Assembly: GCA_964598245.1 (NCBI GenBank) | Contig: CAZRAX010000015.1 | Location: 1-13,189 of the forward strand | DNA: 13,189 nucleotides | DNA from: JAACPR01 sp964598245 | Lineage (GTDB): Bacteria; Patescibacteriota; Minisyncoccia; Phycocordibacterales; JAACPR01 | Direction of reading: 5' to 3' | Part shown: piece after piece, positions 1-7,272 of the stretch | Layout of the letters: each line of letters begins with the position of its first letter | How positions within the stretch are numbered: position 1 is the stretch's first letter | The notes under the pieces: model-generated | Seen by the model: the letters and a program-made list of their open reading frames with translations, nothing else | Database searches by the model: none | Told to the model about the DNA's origin: nothing | Program-made: the position numbers and the translations under genes

Positions 1-485
1 TAATCCAGCCAAAGTACCCGCGTCAGAAATAGTTGATAAAAGTTGAGTTCCTGTGTGGTTTGCTCTATCCAGAAAATAAACTGAGTCAAAAGAATCTAAG
101 GTATCCGCATTACCAACGGATAAGCCAGAGACATTACCCCAGATTGGTGCGGTACCTGTGCCTTGTGAAAGAATAATTTGCCCACTTGTACCATATTGAC
201 CATCAAGTAATAGATTATCAGTGATATTAACTGGACCTGCAAAAGTAGAAGTTCCTGTGATATTACCAGAGATTGATAATGATGAACCTGATATTGCACC
301 ACCAGTGATTGCTCCTGAGACAGTTAACGATTGGCCACTGAAACTAGACGATCCGCCATCTATTGATTCTGAAATTGAATCTCCCAAACTATCATAAATT
401 GCATCTACCTGTCTTGTGAATGTATCTGCTGAGATTCCTGAGGAATTATTACCATCTCTACCCGACCGCGATGACCGACTCTCAT
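1..485 (-). CDS. Tail-fibre-like surface protein, internal fragment (runs off left edge)
   Basis: The minus strand is open in one frame (codons ending at positions 481, 478 ... 1) from the N gap to the window edge, 161 codons without a stop. Early residues are charged and Ser/Gly-rich (SSGISADTFTRQVDAIYDSL). Then comes a run of short Gly/Ser/Thr beta-type repeats (SGAITGGAISGSSLSISGNI, followed by GTSTFAGPVNITDNLLLDGQ). It ends with NADTLDSFDSVYFLDRANHTGTQ, written here as NADTLDSFDSVYF then LDRANHTGTQ, the kind of segment common in phage tail fibres and fibre-like bacterial surface proteins. No start codon is needed: this is almost certainly the continuation of the signal-peptide gene at 496-1072, because both sides of the gap carry a SSGIS-x-D-x-F copy. 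The C-terminal domain lies outside the window. A role in adhesion or cell-cell contact is inference; the fibre-like character is fairly clear. Confidence 0.7.
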
Positions 486-495
486 NNNNNNNNNN
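486..495. other. Assembly gap (10 N placeholder) inside the surface-protein gene
   Basis: Ten N. Read on the minus strand, one leftover base before the gap and two after it mean the true gap must be a multiple of three (including zero) for the two coding halves to join in frame, so ten is not the real length. Similar sequence on both sides (TGAGATTCCTGA at 431 and 511) suggests the assembler broke at a tandem repeat. Confidence 0.9.
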
Positions 496-1072
496 TAAAT
501 CTATCTTCTGAGATTCCTGAAGAACTACCTCCTCCGCTACTACGATAAACTTTATTAATTATATTTACATTTCCCGCTTCATCAATATTTAATTCATCTT
601 TGAATTGAGACAATCTTTTTTCTAAATCTGCAAAAGTAATTCCATTAATAATAACTGGATTATCCCGAACAACCTCTCTAACAATTTGATTATTAGTTGA
701 TCCTTCAAAATTTCTAGGATCTCTGTCTAGTGGTTCTGTTGGAACTTCTGGTTCTGTGATTAAATTATTTACTCTTCTTCGATCAATAATTGTTTCTTCT
801 GAAACAGAATCTTCTTCTTTGATTGGTTGTGAATTATTATTTGACTGATTTTCAGATTCGTTTTGCTCACAACTTCCACCAAAAAATCCTTTAATACCAC
901 AATAAATATCTCCAAAAATATCTCCAACAGCAGAAATGTTTTTACGACCATTTTCAGTTATCTCCCTGACCTCATTTTGAAAGACCCCCGAATCAAAAGC
1001 AAAAACACTATAAAAAGGTAGTGTTACTGTAAAAACAACAGACAATAAAATATAAATGATCCTTTTTTTCAT
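496..1072 (-). CDS. Secreted surface protein, N-terminal part (signal peptide, runs into N gap)
   Basis: The ATG at 1072 opens 192 codons up to the gap. Residues 1-25 are a classical Sec signal peptide: MKKR, a hydrophobic stretch, then VFA before FDSG, with likely cleavage after Ala25. Two cysteines (C58, C68) could pair outside the membrane. Residues 70-130 are a low-complexity Asn/Glu/Pro linker. Residues 140-175 (PVIINGITFADLEKRLSQF then KDELNIDEAGNVNIINKVY) look like a short structured or coiled segment. A Gly/Ser patch (SSGGGSSSGISEDRF) follows and meets the gap. The same SSGIS motif recurs on the other side, so the gene probably continues to position 1 and beyond, and only the placeholder gap length breaks the frame. 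There is no good Shine-Dalgarno; a -10-like TAAAAT sits 6 nt before the ATG. No family name is recognised for this N-terminal part. Confidence 0.75.
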
Positions 1073-1078
1073 ATCTTT

Positions 1079-1108
1079 ATTTTAACAGAAAAAATCTTGA
1101 AATGTAAA
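1079..1108 (-). promoter_or_regulatory. Putative promoter of the surface-protein gene
   Basis: On the minus strand TTTACA (1108-1103) and TAAAAT (1084-1079) are separated by 18 nt. The -10 ends 6 nt before the ATG, so the expected transcription start falls on or next to the start codon. The sequence is very A+T-rich, so chance matches are a real concern. Confidence 0.4.
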
Positions 1109-1152
1109 AAAAAATGTGGATAACTTGTCTATTTAATTAAGGATTTAAAAAA

Positions 1153-1983
1153 TCAATTGTTGACTGAATTTTTATCCTTTTTCCAAAAATTCATCTCTCC
1201 ATACCTCTCTGCAAATTGCCCTAAAATATTTGGCCACTGTGGTTTTATTGGTTTAATTGTTTTTCTAATATTATGCAATCCTTCAAAACCGTGAACGGCA
1301 TCATTTTCCCAAGTAACTTGTTTAATATTTTCAAAATTATGAGCAAATTTATCTTCTCCTAAAAATTCATAAATTTTATCAAAAGTCCTTGATGGATTGT
1401 GGGTTAAATCATCAAAATCAACAAGCAAAAGCCTATCGGCATAACCTCGCTGAATTGCATCAACTAAACGATTATAAGCCAAGCCAACTGGCTGATCTGC
1501 CTGCAACCAAGTAGCCACTCTTCCTTGAACTGTTTGAAAATTAAAATAATTCATTGATTCTTGTGCTACCTGAGAAGTTTTAGAGCTTTCTCGCCACAAT
1601 TTTTCAAAGCTAGCTAACACATCGCGGACATCACGAACTGGAACAATAATCTTTGCTTTATGTCCTAAAACTTCTTCGGCCATACCAATCAGAGAAAGCC
1701 AACCTCGACACTTATCAAAAACAACTGGTCGATCAACATCTGAATAATAACTTTCTAAAATTCCTCGCAAAACACGAATTTTACCAGTGGGGTTTGGTGT
1801 GGCTTTGAATTCAATTAATTTATCCCACTGATTACGAACGCCAAACATAACATCCATAATTCCACTAGTCCCCGTGGTATGAAATTTTGGATTTTGTGCC
1901 AAAACATTACAAATTAAAGTCGATCCCGATCGAGGTAACCCTGAAATAAAGTAATAATTTTTTTCTGTTTTTGATTTTTTCAT
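1153..1983 (-). CDS. PAPS-dependent sulfotransferase family protein
   Basis: A 276-residue protein, within the usual size range of cytosolic-type sulfotransferases, which move a sulfo group from PAPS to a hydroxyl or amino acceptor. Near the N-terminus YFISGLPRSGSTL (11-23) is the 5'-phosphosulfate-binding loop. R117 and S125 in PVRDVRDVLASF have the R-x7-S spacing of the 3'-phosphate-binding site. LLVDFDDLTHNPSRTFDKIY (186-205) matches the family's C-terminal block (YEDLxxdP...). I chose the ATG at 1983 because it lies just before the P-loop; an in-frame ATG at 2040 would add 19 unconserved residues over the promoter region. The stop leaves 80 bp to the next gene. The acceptor cannot be read from sequence; surface glycan or lipid is possible. 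It appears somewhat richer in G+C than its neighbours, which would fit acquisition by transfer, but this is weak. Confidence 0.88.
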   Translation of the reverse strand: MKKSKTEKNYYFISGLPRSGSTLICNVLAQNPKFHTTGTSGIMDVMFGVRNQWDKLIEFKATPNPTGKIRVLRGILESYYSDVDRPVVFDKCRGWLSLIGMAEEVLGHKAKIIVPVRDVRDVLASFEKLWRESSKTSQVAQESMNYFNFQTVQGRVATWLQADQPVGLAYNRLVDAIQRGYADRLLLVDFDDLTHNPSRTFDKIYEFLGEDKFAHNFENIKQVTWENDAVHGFEGLHNIRKTIKPIKPQWPNILGQFAERYGEMNFWKKDKNSVNN

Positions 1984-1993
1984 ATTAAATTGA

Positions 1994-2022
1994 ATAATAA
2001 ACCTATTTGACCTACAAATCAA
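1994..2022 (-). promoter_or_regulatory. Putative promoter of the sulfotransferase gene
   Basis: TTGATT (2022-2017) and TATTAT (1999-1994) are separated by 17 nt on the minus strand and end 10 nt before the ATG at 1983. It overlaps the promoter proposed for the divergent plus-strand gene. It would lie inside the coding sequence if the longer start at 2040 were used, which argues for the shorter start. Confidence 0.4.
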
Positions 2023-2034
2023 ATCATATACAAT
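2007..2034 (+). promoter_or_regulatory. Putative promoter of the thioredoxin-CcdA gene
   Basis: TTGACC (2007-2012), a 16-nt spacer and TACAAT (2029-2034), ending 6 nt before the ATG at 2041. The predicted transcript would start at about the A of the ATG, that is, leaderless. No Shine-Dalgarno sequence is present. Confidence 0.45.
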
Positions 2035-2040
2035 AATCAA

Positions 2041-3324
2041 ATGAAAAAAATATTTGGTATTATCTTATTTCTGATTGCAATTTTGATTGCTTTTAGTTTT
2101 TCTAATTTTAATCAAAAAAATGAAGATACTGAAATTACGATTAATAAAGAAACATCGGAAATTAACTTTTTTTATAGCCAAACTTGCCCTCACTGTGCAG
2201 ATCAAAAAGAATTCCACAAAGTCCTTCTACAAAAATACCCCGATTTAATTATTAATTCTTATGATATTGCTGATTCAAAAACAGCTCCAATTTTGAAAAA
2301 ATTCGCCAAAGAATATAATGCTGAAAAATATATTGGACTGGTACCACTAACATTTATTGGAGAATCCTTTATCCTTGGTTTTAATACTATTGAGACAACG
2401 GGGGTTGATATTGAATTAGCATTAGTCAAAAGTAGTCCTGGCTTATTATCGCAAGCAGAATTTTGCGATGAAGTACAAACTGAACTGTGTAGTACCGAAC
2501 TTTTAGAAGAAAAAATTGCTCAATTTGAAAATGGTATTGAAAATAGAAAAATTGATAGTAGTAATTACACTATTTTAAATCAATCTAGTAAATTATCCTT
2601 ATTTGGGCTACAAGCCGAAGAACTTTCTTTACCGGTTTTATCTATTCTTTTGGGATTTTTTGATGGATTTAATGTTTGTTCACTTGGTGCCCTGATGCTG
2701 ATTTTAAGTTTAGTTTTAGTTTTTAAGGATCGTAAAAAAGTTTTTCTTTTTGGTGGAATTTTCCTAGCAATTACGGGGATTACTTATGCTGCTTTGATTT
2801 TTATCTGGTTTTCTCTATTTCAATTTCTAACACCTTTTGTTTCTCTTTTGGAAATTATTATTGGATTAATTGGACTGATTGGTGGATTTATTTTTCTAAA
2901 ACAATATTTTAGATTTAAAAAGTACGGTCCGACTTGTGAAATGTCTGATTCAAAATTTATCAATGATGCTGTTAAAAAATTACAAAATGCTTTTCAAAAT
3001 CAAAAAAATATTTGGATTTTAATTCTATCTGTTATCGCTTTTGCCTTTGTTGTAACTTTAATTGAATTCCCCTGTTCAGCTGTCATTCCGGTTGCTTTTG
3101 CTGCAATTTTAACTGATGTAGGGGTTGGGCTGGGAGCAAAAATCTTTTATTTAATTTTGTTTATGATTTTCTACCTGTTAGATGAATTAATCATTTTCTT
3201 GATTGGTGTTTTCACTCTAAGAATCTGGATGGGTGGTCAAAAAATGACTGTCCGACTAACTCTAATTCAAGCATTAGTATTTCTAGCAATCGGAGGTTTT
3301 TATATTGGTAGATTAATTTTCTAA
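2041..3324 (+). CDS. Membrane thiol-disulfide protein: thioredoxin-like domain fused to CcdA/DsbD-like domain
   Basis: 427 residues. Residues 4-21 form an N-terminal membrane anchor. Residues 40-130 are a thioredoxin-fold domain with the redox motif TCPHC (C49, C52) and a probable cis-proline at V101-P102. After a linker holding a second cysteine pair (C142, C150) come about six transmembrane segments (roughly 197-227, 234-257, 262-287, 324-350, 365-392, 403-425). Two membrane cysteines sit in CcdA-type contexts: C213 in DGFNVCSLGAL and C345 in EFPCSAV. CcdA/DsbD proteins carry electrons from cytoplasmic thioredoxin across the membrane, so this fusion probably passes them to its own extracytoplasmic CPHC domain, reducing or isomerising disulfides there. 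It stands alone, divergent from the sulfotransferase, and converges on gatB with 5 nt between stop codons and no visible terminator hairpin. The domain call is firm; direction of electron flow and client proteins are inference. Confidence 0.85.
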   Translation: MKKIFGIILFLIAILIAFSFSNFNQKNEDTEITINKETSEINFFYSQTCPHCADQKEFHKVLLQKYPDLIINSYDIADSKTAPILKKFAKEYNAEKYIGLVPLTFIGESFILGFNTIETTGVDIELALVKSSPGLLSQAEFCDEVQTELCSTELLEEKIAQFENGIENRKIDSSNYTILNQSSKLSLFGLQAEELSLPVLSILLGFFDGFNVCSLGALMLILSLVLVFKDRKKVFLFGGIFLAITGITYAALIFIWFSLFQFLTPFVSLLEIIIGLIGLIGGFIFLKQYFRFKKYGPTCEMSDSKFINDAVKKLQNAFQNQKNIWILILSVIAFAFVVTLIEFPCSAVIPVAFAAILTDVGVGLGAKIFYLILFMIFYLLDELIIFLIGVFTLRIWMGGQKMTVRLTLIQALVFLAIGGFYIGRLIF

Positions 3325-3329
3325 ATTAT

Positions 3330-4766
3330 TTATTTCAAAAGCTTGAGAAAAATTTCTTTTAAAACTTGTGGATTTGCCGATCCCCTAGTTTCTTTCATTC
3401 CTTGACCAATCAAAAACTGAAGAGATGCTTCTTTACCATTTTTATAATCTGTGACAACTGATTGATTTTCTGAAATAATTTTTTGAGATATTTTTTCCAG
3501 AGATTCTGTATCGCTTTGTTGCATCAGCCCACCCTTTTCAGCAATTTCCCTAGTTTGTCCCCCCTCTTTTATCAAGACAGCCAAAATATCTTTGGCTCCA
3601 CGAGATGAAATTTCATTTGCAGAAATCATTTTGATTAATTCAACAAATTGATTTTGATCAATATTTTCAAGACTTATTTCATTATTTTCTTTAAGTAAAG
3701 AAACAACATCAGAAGACAAATAATTTGCTGCCAAAGTAACCTCTTTCTTCTCTTTTATAATTTTACAAACTTCATCAAAAAAATGAGAAAATTCTAAATT
3801 ACGAACCAAAAAATCTACCTGGTTCTCGGCAATACCAAATTTTATTAATCGTTCTTTCTTTTGCCATGGTAATTCTGGTAATTCTGCAATTAATTTATCG
3901 GCACTAAATTCTGAAATTTCTGAAATTTTTAATTTTGGTAAATCTGGTTCTGGAAAATATCGGTAATCATCACTGGTTTCTTTTTTTCTTTGTGAAAAAG
4001 TTTTTTGTTTAGCTTCATCAAATCCTCGGGTTTCTTGGATTATTTCATCACCCCTACCATCATCCAATAATTTTGTCATTCTTTTGATTTCAAAATCAAT
4101 TGCCTTTTCAACTATTTTGAATGAGTTTAGATTCTTAACTTCTACTTTGGTACCAAATTCTTTTGCACCTTCTAATGCAACAGAAATATTGGCTTCCACA
4201 CGCATTTCTCCTTTTTCCATATTTGCATCTGAAACTTGAAGATATCGCAATAGTAATTGTAAGTCACGGGCAAAATCACCTGCTTGTTTGGAGCTATGAA
4301 TAACTGGTTCTGTTACCAATTCCATTAATGGAACACCGGCTCGATTATAGTTAACCAAAGAATAATCACCCCTATCGTGAACAGAGGTTCCAGTGTCTTC
4401 TTCTAAATGAATTCTGGTAATTTCAACATCATTAATTTTTCCGCCAGTAATTAATGGATATTTATACTGACTAATTTGATAACCCTTTGGAATATCAGGA
4501 TAAAAATAATTTTTACGATCCCATTCTGTAAAATCAGCAATTTGGCTACCCAAAGCATGCCCGACCATTAAAACCTTTTTAATGGCTTCTTTGTTTAGAG
4601 TTGGCAAAGTCCCTGGATGACCAAAACAAATTGGGCAAGTATTTGCATTTGGTCTTTCTTCATCAGGATTATTTGGAGAATCACAAAACATTTTAGTTTT
4701 GGTTTTTAATTCTGCATGGATTTCTAGTCCGATTGTTGGGACATATTTAGTTTTAGTTTCTGACAT
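3330..4766 (-). CDS. gatB: Aspartyl/glutamyl-tRNA(Asn/Gln) amidotransferase subunit B
   Basis: 478 residues, full length for GatB. The N-terminus PTIGLEIHAELKTKTKMF (10-27) followed by ANTCPICFGHPGTLP (41-55) is the GatB signature; C28, C44 and C47 fall where some homologues bind zinc. YFYPDIPKGYQISQY (87-101), HLEEDTG (120-126, catalytic and metal-binding region), NRAGVPLMELVTEPV (141-155) and KVEVKNLNSFKIVEKA (207-222) continue the catalytic domain. From about residue 330 the helical YqeY-like tRNA-binding domain runs to the end (FLIGQGMKETRGSANPQVLK). With GatA and GatC it converts Glu-tRNA(Gln) or Asp-tRNA(Asn) to the amidated form, using ammonia produced by GatA. Neither gatA nor gatC is adjacent here. 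The start is clear from the conserved N-terminus; a promoter-like TTTCAA-17-TATTAT ends 7 nt upstream. Confidence 0.96.
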   Translation of the reverse strand: MSETKTKYVPTIGLEIHAELKTKTKMFCDSPNNPDEERPNANTCPICFGHPGTLPTLNKEAIKKVLMVGHALGSQIADFTEWDRKNYFYPDIPKGYQISQYKYPLITGGKINDVEITRIHLEEDTGTSVHDRGDYSLVNYNRAGVPLMELVTEPVIHSSKQAGDFARDLQLLLRYLQVSDANMEKGEMRVEANISVALEGAKEFGTKVEVKNLNSFKIVEKAIDFEIKRMTKLLDDGRGDEIIQETRGFDEAKQKTFSQRKKETSDDYRYFPEPDLPKLKISEISEFSADKLIAELPELPWQKKERLIKFGIAENQVDFLVRNLEFSHFFDEVCKIIKEKKEVTLAANYLSSDVVSLLKENNEISLENIDQNQFVELIKMISANEISSRGAKDILAVLIKEGGQTREIAEKGGLMQQSDTESLEKISQKIISENQSVVTDYKNGKEASLQFLIGQGMKETRGSANPQVLKEIFLKLLK

Positions 4767-4773
4767 AAATATG

Positions 4774-4802
4774 ATAATAACTTATTTTGTTTTTTATTGA
4801 AA
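4774..4802 (-). promoter_or_regulatory. Putative gatB promoter
   Basis: TTTCAA (4802-4797) and TATTAT (4779-4774) with a 17-nt spacer on the minus strand. The -10 ends 7 nt before the gatB ATG at 4766, so the transcript would have almost no leader. The -35 has the same sequence as in the promoter proposed upstream of the pilN-like gene. Confidence 0.4.
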
Positions 4803-4815
4803 GTATTATGCTCAA

Positions 4816-4961
4816 ATTTACAAATATTATTTTTATTAAACACGAATCAGCGACCTACTCGGGTCGCTGTTCTCGTCTCGGACTCGCTCTTTATCATAAT
4901 CGACAAATAAATTCGTCCCGCTCGTCCTGCGACAGGTTTTCTAAAAACAATATTTGTAAAT
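4816..4961. repeat. Long inverted-repeat element with G+C-rich hairpin core (MITE-like or structured RNA)
   Basis: Arms at 4816-4841 and 4936-4961 are inverted copies matching at 23 of 26 positions; the outer 13 bp (ATTTACAAATATT) are perfect. They enclose 94 bp at about 52% G+C, far above the flanks. Inside, CAGCGACC (4848-4855) pairs with GGTCGCTG (4862-4869) around a 6-nt loop. CCTG (4926-4929) pairs with CAGG (4933-4936). ACGAAT (4842-4847) can pair with ATTCGT (4911-4916). It fills most of the 223 bp between the pilC stop and the gatB start. I see no convincing coding region and no U-tract directly after the hairpin on either strand, so it is not a simple terminator. No obvious target-site duplication flanks it. 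A miniature inverted-repeat element, a dispersed intergenic repeat or a non-coding RNA all remain possible. Confidence 0.65.
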
Positions 4962-4989
4962 GTGATATATAAATATTTTTTATAAAACC

Positions 4990-6201
4990 TTAAAAAGCAG
5001 ATGAAATATTGTAAATTGGGATCAAAACAGAAGCCAACAAAAATGCAACACCAAGTGATAGCAAAACAATCATCAGTGGTTCAATCAAACCAACTAAAGT
5101 ATCAACAGCATTAGTAACTTCTCTTCGATAAAATTTTGATAAAGTACCCAAAATCTCACCAACATTACCAGTCTCTTCACCAACCCTCACTAATTGAACT
5201 AAAATCCCAGGAAATTCTTGATGTTTAGCCAGAGATTCTGAAAGCGGACTACCTCCTCTAACATCATTAATCGCATCCTCAATGGCCATTTTGTAGGATT
5301 CATTGTCAACAACATCTTTTGTTAATTCCAATGCTCTAACCATAGGAATACCGCTAGCAAGCATCGTATTTAAATTGTCAGAAATTTGAGAAAGATAAAG
5401 TTTTTCATAAAGTTTACCAACATATGGAACTGATAATTTAGCTCGATCAATTATTTCTTTTAAAGTCCCTTCTCGGCCGTACTTAATAAAAACAAAAATA
5501 CCTATAACGATTAAAATTAAAAGATAAACTCCATAATCAACCAAAAATTCTGAAAAACCAATAACTATTTTTGTATAAATAGGAATTTCTTGACCCGATT
5601 CCAATAAAATTGAACTAATCTTTGGAATAACCATAGTAAGCATCAAAAACATTACGGAGAAAAATGTAAACACAATAAAAGCAGGGTAAATCAGAGCATT
5701 TCTAGCTTTACTGGTAACTTCATAACTACGATCCAAATGATCAGCCAAGAAACTAAATGTTTCATCTAGACGACCAGTTTCTTCACCAGATCTAATCATA
5801 CTAATATAAAAACTTGAAAAGATTTTTGGATGTTTACTCATTGCCGCAGAAATTGAACTTCCCCCTTGGAGATCTTCGGCAATATCATCAAGAGCCCGCC
5901 CAAGCTTTGGATTTTCAGTTTCAGCAGCAACTAATCTAAAAATTCTTAAAGCTGAAACTTGAGCACTAAACAAAGTAGAGAACTGTCTAGAAACCATCAC
6001 AATATCTTTCAAACTAACCCTTTCCAAAAAACTAATATTTTTACCCAGAAGACTACCAGAGTCTCTAACATCTTTGATATCAGAGATAATATATCCTCTT
6101 TTTTGAAGAGAACTAATAGCTACATCAGATGAAACAGCAGAGATTGTTCCATCTCTTTGTGATCCATCTTTATCTAATGCTTTGTATGTAAAAACAGCCA
6201 T
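4990..6201 (-). CDS. pilC: Type IV pilus inner-membrane platform protein PilC
   Basis: 403 residues, normal length for PilC/GspF. The N-terminus MAVFTYKALDKDGSQRDGTI is the family hallmark. Two repeated T2SSF cytoplasmic domains follow (about 67-190 and 270-392), each with the signature glycine-glutamate motif: SGEETGRLDE (138-147) and VGEETGNVGE (340-349). Transmembrane segments are visible at about 171-193, 222-240 and 373-396. PilC sits in the membrane at the base of the pilus, contacts the PilB and PilT ATPases, and couples their motion to pilin insertion or removal. The gene follows pilT after only 4 nt (stop TAA, CATT, ATG), implying translational coupling, and is the last gene of the operon. 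The inverted-repeat element at 4816-4961 lies just downstream. Confidence 0.95.
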   Translation of the reverse strand: MAVFTYKALDKDGSQRDGTISAVSSDVAISSLQKRGYIISDIKDVRDSGSLLGKNISFLERVSLKDIVMVSRQFSTLFSAQVSALRIFRLVAAETENPKLGRALDDIAEDLQGGSSISAAMSKHPKIFSSFYISMIRSGEETGRLDETFSFLADHLDRSYEVTSKARNALIYPAFIVFTFFSVMFLMLTMVIPKISSILLESGQEIPIYTKIVIGFSEFLVDYGVYLLILIVIGIFVFIKYGREGTLKEIIDRAKLSVPYVGKLYEKLYLSQISDNLNTMLASGIPMVRALELTKDVVDNESYKMAIEDAINDVRGGSPLSESLAKHQEFPGILVQLVRVGEETGNVGEILGTLSKFYRREVTNAVDTLVGLIEPLMIVLLSLGVAFLLASVLIPIYNISSAF

Positions 6202-6205
6202 AATG

Positions 6206-7267
6206 TTAAATCATTTTTTCCAGAACTTGTGGTCTGAATGAATGCATGATTGCATTTTCTGGTGTAATTTCACCCTTTCTAACTAATTCTGCAAGTGTCC
6301 TGTTCATATCTATCATACCAAAATCTGAACTAGTTTCTATAACTGTATCAATTTCATGAGTTCTTTTTTCTCTAATTAGATTAGCAACAGCACTATTATT
6401 AATTAAAAGTTCATAAGCAGGAATTCGACCACCAGAAATTCTCGGGATTAATCTTTGTGAAAAAATACCAATCAAAGAACTGGCTAGTTGAATTCTAATT
6501 TGATCTTGTTGTCCTGCAGGAAAACTATCAATAATTCTATCAACTGTTTGTGAGGCATTATTTGTGTGAAGAGTTGAAAAAACCAAATGCCCTGTTTCAG
6601 CTGCAGTAACAGCGGCTGCGATTGTTTCTTTACCTCTCATCTCACCAACCAAAATAACATCAACATCTTGTCTAAATGTTCCATTAAGACCTTCTTCAAA
6701 ACTTGGTGTATCAATACCAACTTCTCTCTGATCAATAATTGATTTTTTAATATCATAAACATATTCAATTGGATCTTCAATTGTAATTATATGTTCTGAA
6801 CGATTTTGATTAATAATTTCAATCATTGATGCTAGAGTTGTTGATTTACCTTGCCCAACAGGACCAACAACCAAAAAGAACCCTTGCTTACGATTTGCAA
6901 ATTCATTCAGAACGACTGGCAAACCCAATTGTTCAATCGTCTTTATTTCCCTTGGAATTAGCCGGAGGGCAATCCCAAAAGAACCTTGTTGAACAAACGC
7001 ATTACCACGAAAACGAGCTTGTTGTTGATACGAATGAGAAAAATCAATTTCTTGCTGTTGATTAAATTTTTCAATTAATTCATCATTAACCATTTCATGC
7101 AAAAAACCAACAATATCTTCTTTGGTTAAATTTTCATAACGAGATAAAGGTATCAAGTTTTCACTAATTCTAATAATGGGTTTACGACCCTCAGACAAAT
7201 GGATGTCAGATCCACTTTGTTTGATTAGTTCGATTAGTAATTCATTTAGTTTATCTTTATTACTCAT
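6206..7267 (-). CDS. pilT: Type IV pilus retraction ATPase PilT
   Basis: 353 residues, typical for PilT. The N-terminal domain has SGSDIHLSEGRKPIIRISE (18-36), the usual start of PilT. Walker A is GPVGQGKS (135-142), slightly unlike the common GPTGSGKS but with the essential G-K-S. ITIEDPIEYVY (161-171) is the Asp-box region, DVDVILVGEMRG (201-212) the Walker B, and GHLVFSTLHTN (226-236) the His box. The C-terminal AVANLIREKRTHEID (293-307) resembles the PilT-specific AIRNLIRE motif needed for retraction and separates it from PilB, as do the short N-terminus and the lack of a cysteine cluster. It should form a hexamer at the pilus base that drives disassembly, giving twitching or DNA and surface uptake. 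It lies 5 nt after the response-regulator gene and 4 nt before pilC. Confidence 0.94.
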   Translation of the reverse strand: MSNKDKLNELLIELIKQSGSDIHLSEGRKPIIRISENLIPLSRYENLTKEDIVGFLHEMVNDELIEKFNQQQEIDFSHSYQQQARFRGNAFVQQGSFGIALRLIPREIKTIEQLGLPVVLNEFANRKQGFFLVVGPVGQGKSTTLASMIEIINQNRSEHIITIEDPIEYVYDIKKSIIDQREVGIDTPSFEEGLNGTFRQDVDVILVGEMRGKETIAAAVTAAETGHLVFSTLHTNNASQTVDRIIDSFPAGQQDQIRIQLASSLIGIFSQRLIPRISGGRIPAYELLINNSAVANLIREKRTHEIDTVIETSSDFGMIDMNRTLAELVRKGEITPENAIMHSFRPQVLEKMI

Positions 7268-7272
7268 AAAAA

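Noticed and set aside
1..1072. Prophage remnant suggested by tail-fibre-like repeats
   Set aside because: No capsid, tail, integrase or lysis gene is nearby, and the protein begins with a signal peptide, which phage fibres lack.
3325..3329. Bidirectional terminator between the convergent thioredoxin-CcdA gene and gatB
   Set aside because: Only 5 nt separate the stop codons, and no stem-loop with a U-tract was found across the junction.
4848..4869. Perfect 8-bp hairpin as an intrinsic terminator of the pilus operon
   Set aside because: On the minus strand the stem is followed by ATTCGTG rather than a U-run, and on the plus strand by TTCTCG. It fits better as part of the larger inverted-repeat element.
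4787..4972. A 61-codon plus-strand open frame across the gatB-pilC spacer
   Set aside because: It is made up mostly of the inverted-repeat arms and hairpin core, has no ribosome binding site and no recognisable protein character. The palindrome explains the open frame.
6826..7065. Plus-strand open frame opposite pilT
   Set aside because: It is antisense to the Walker A region of an intact pilT and has no independent support.
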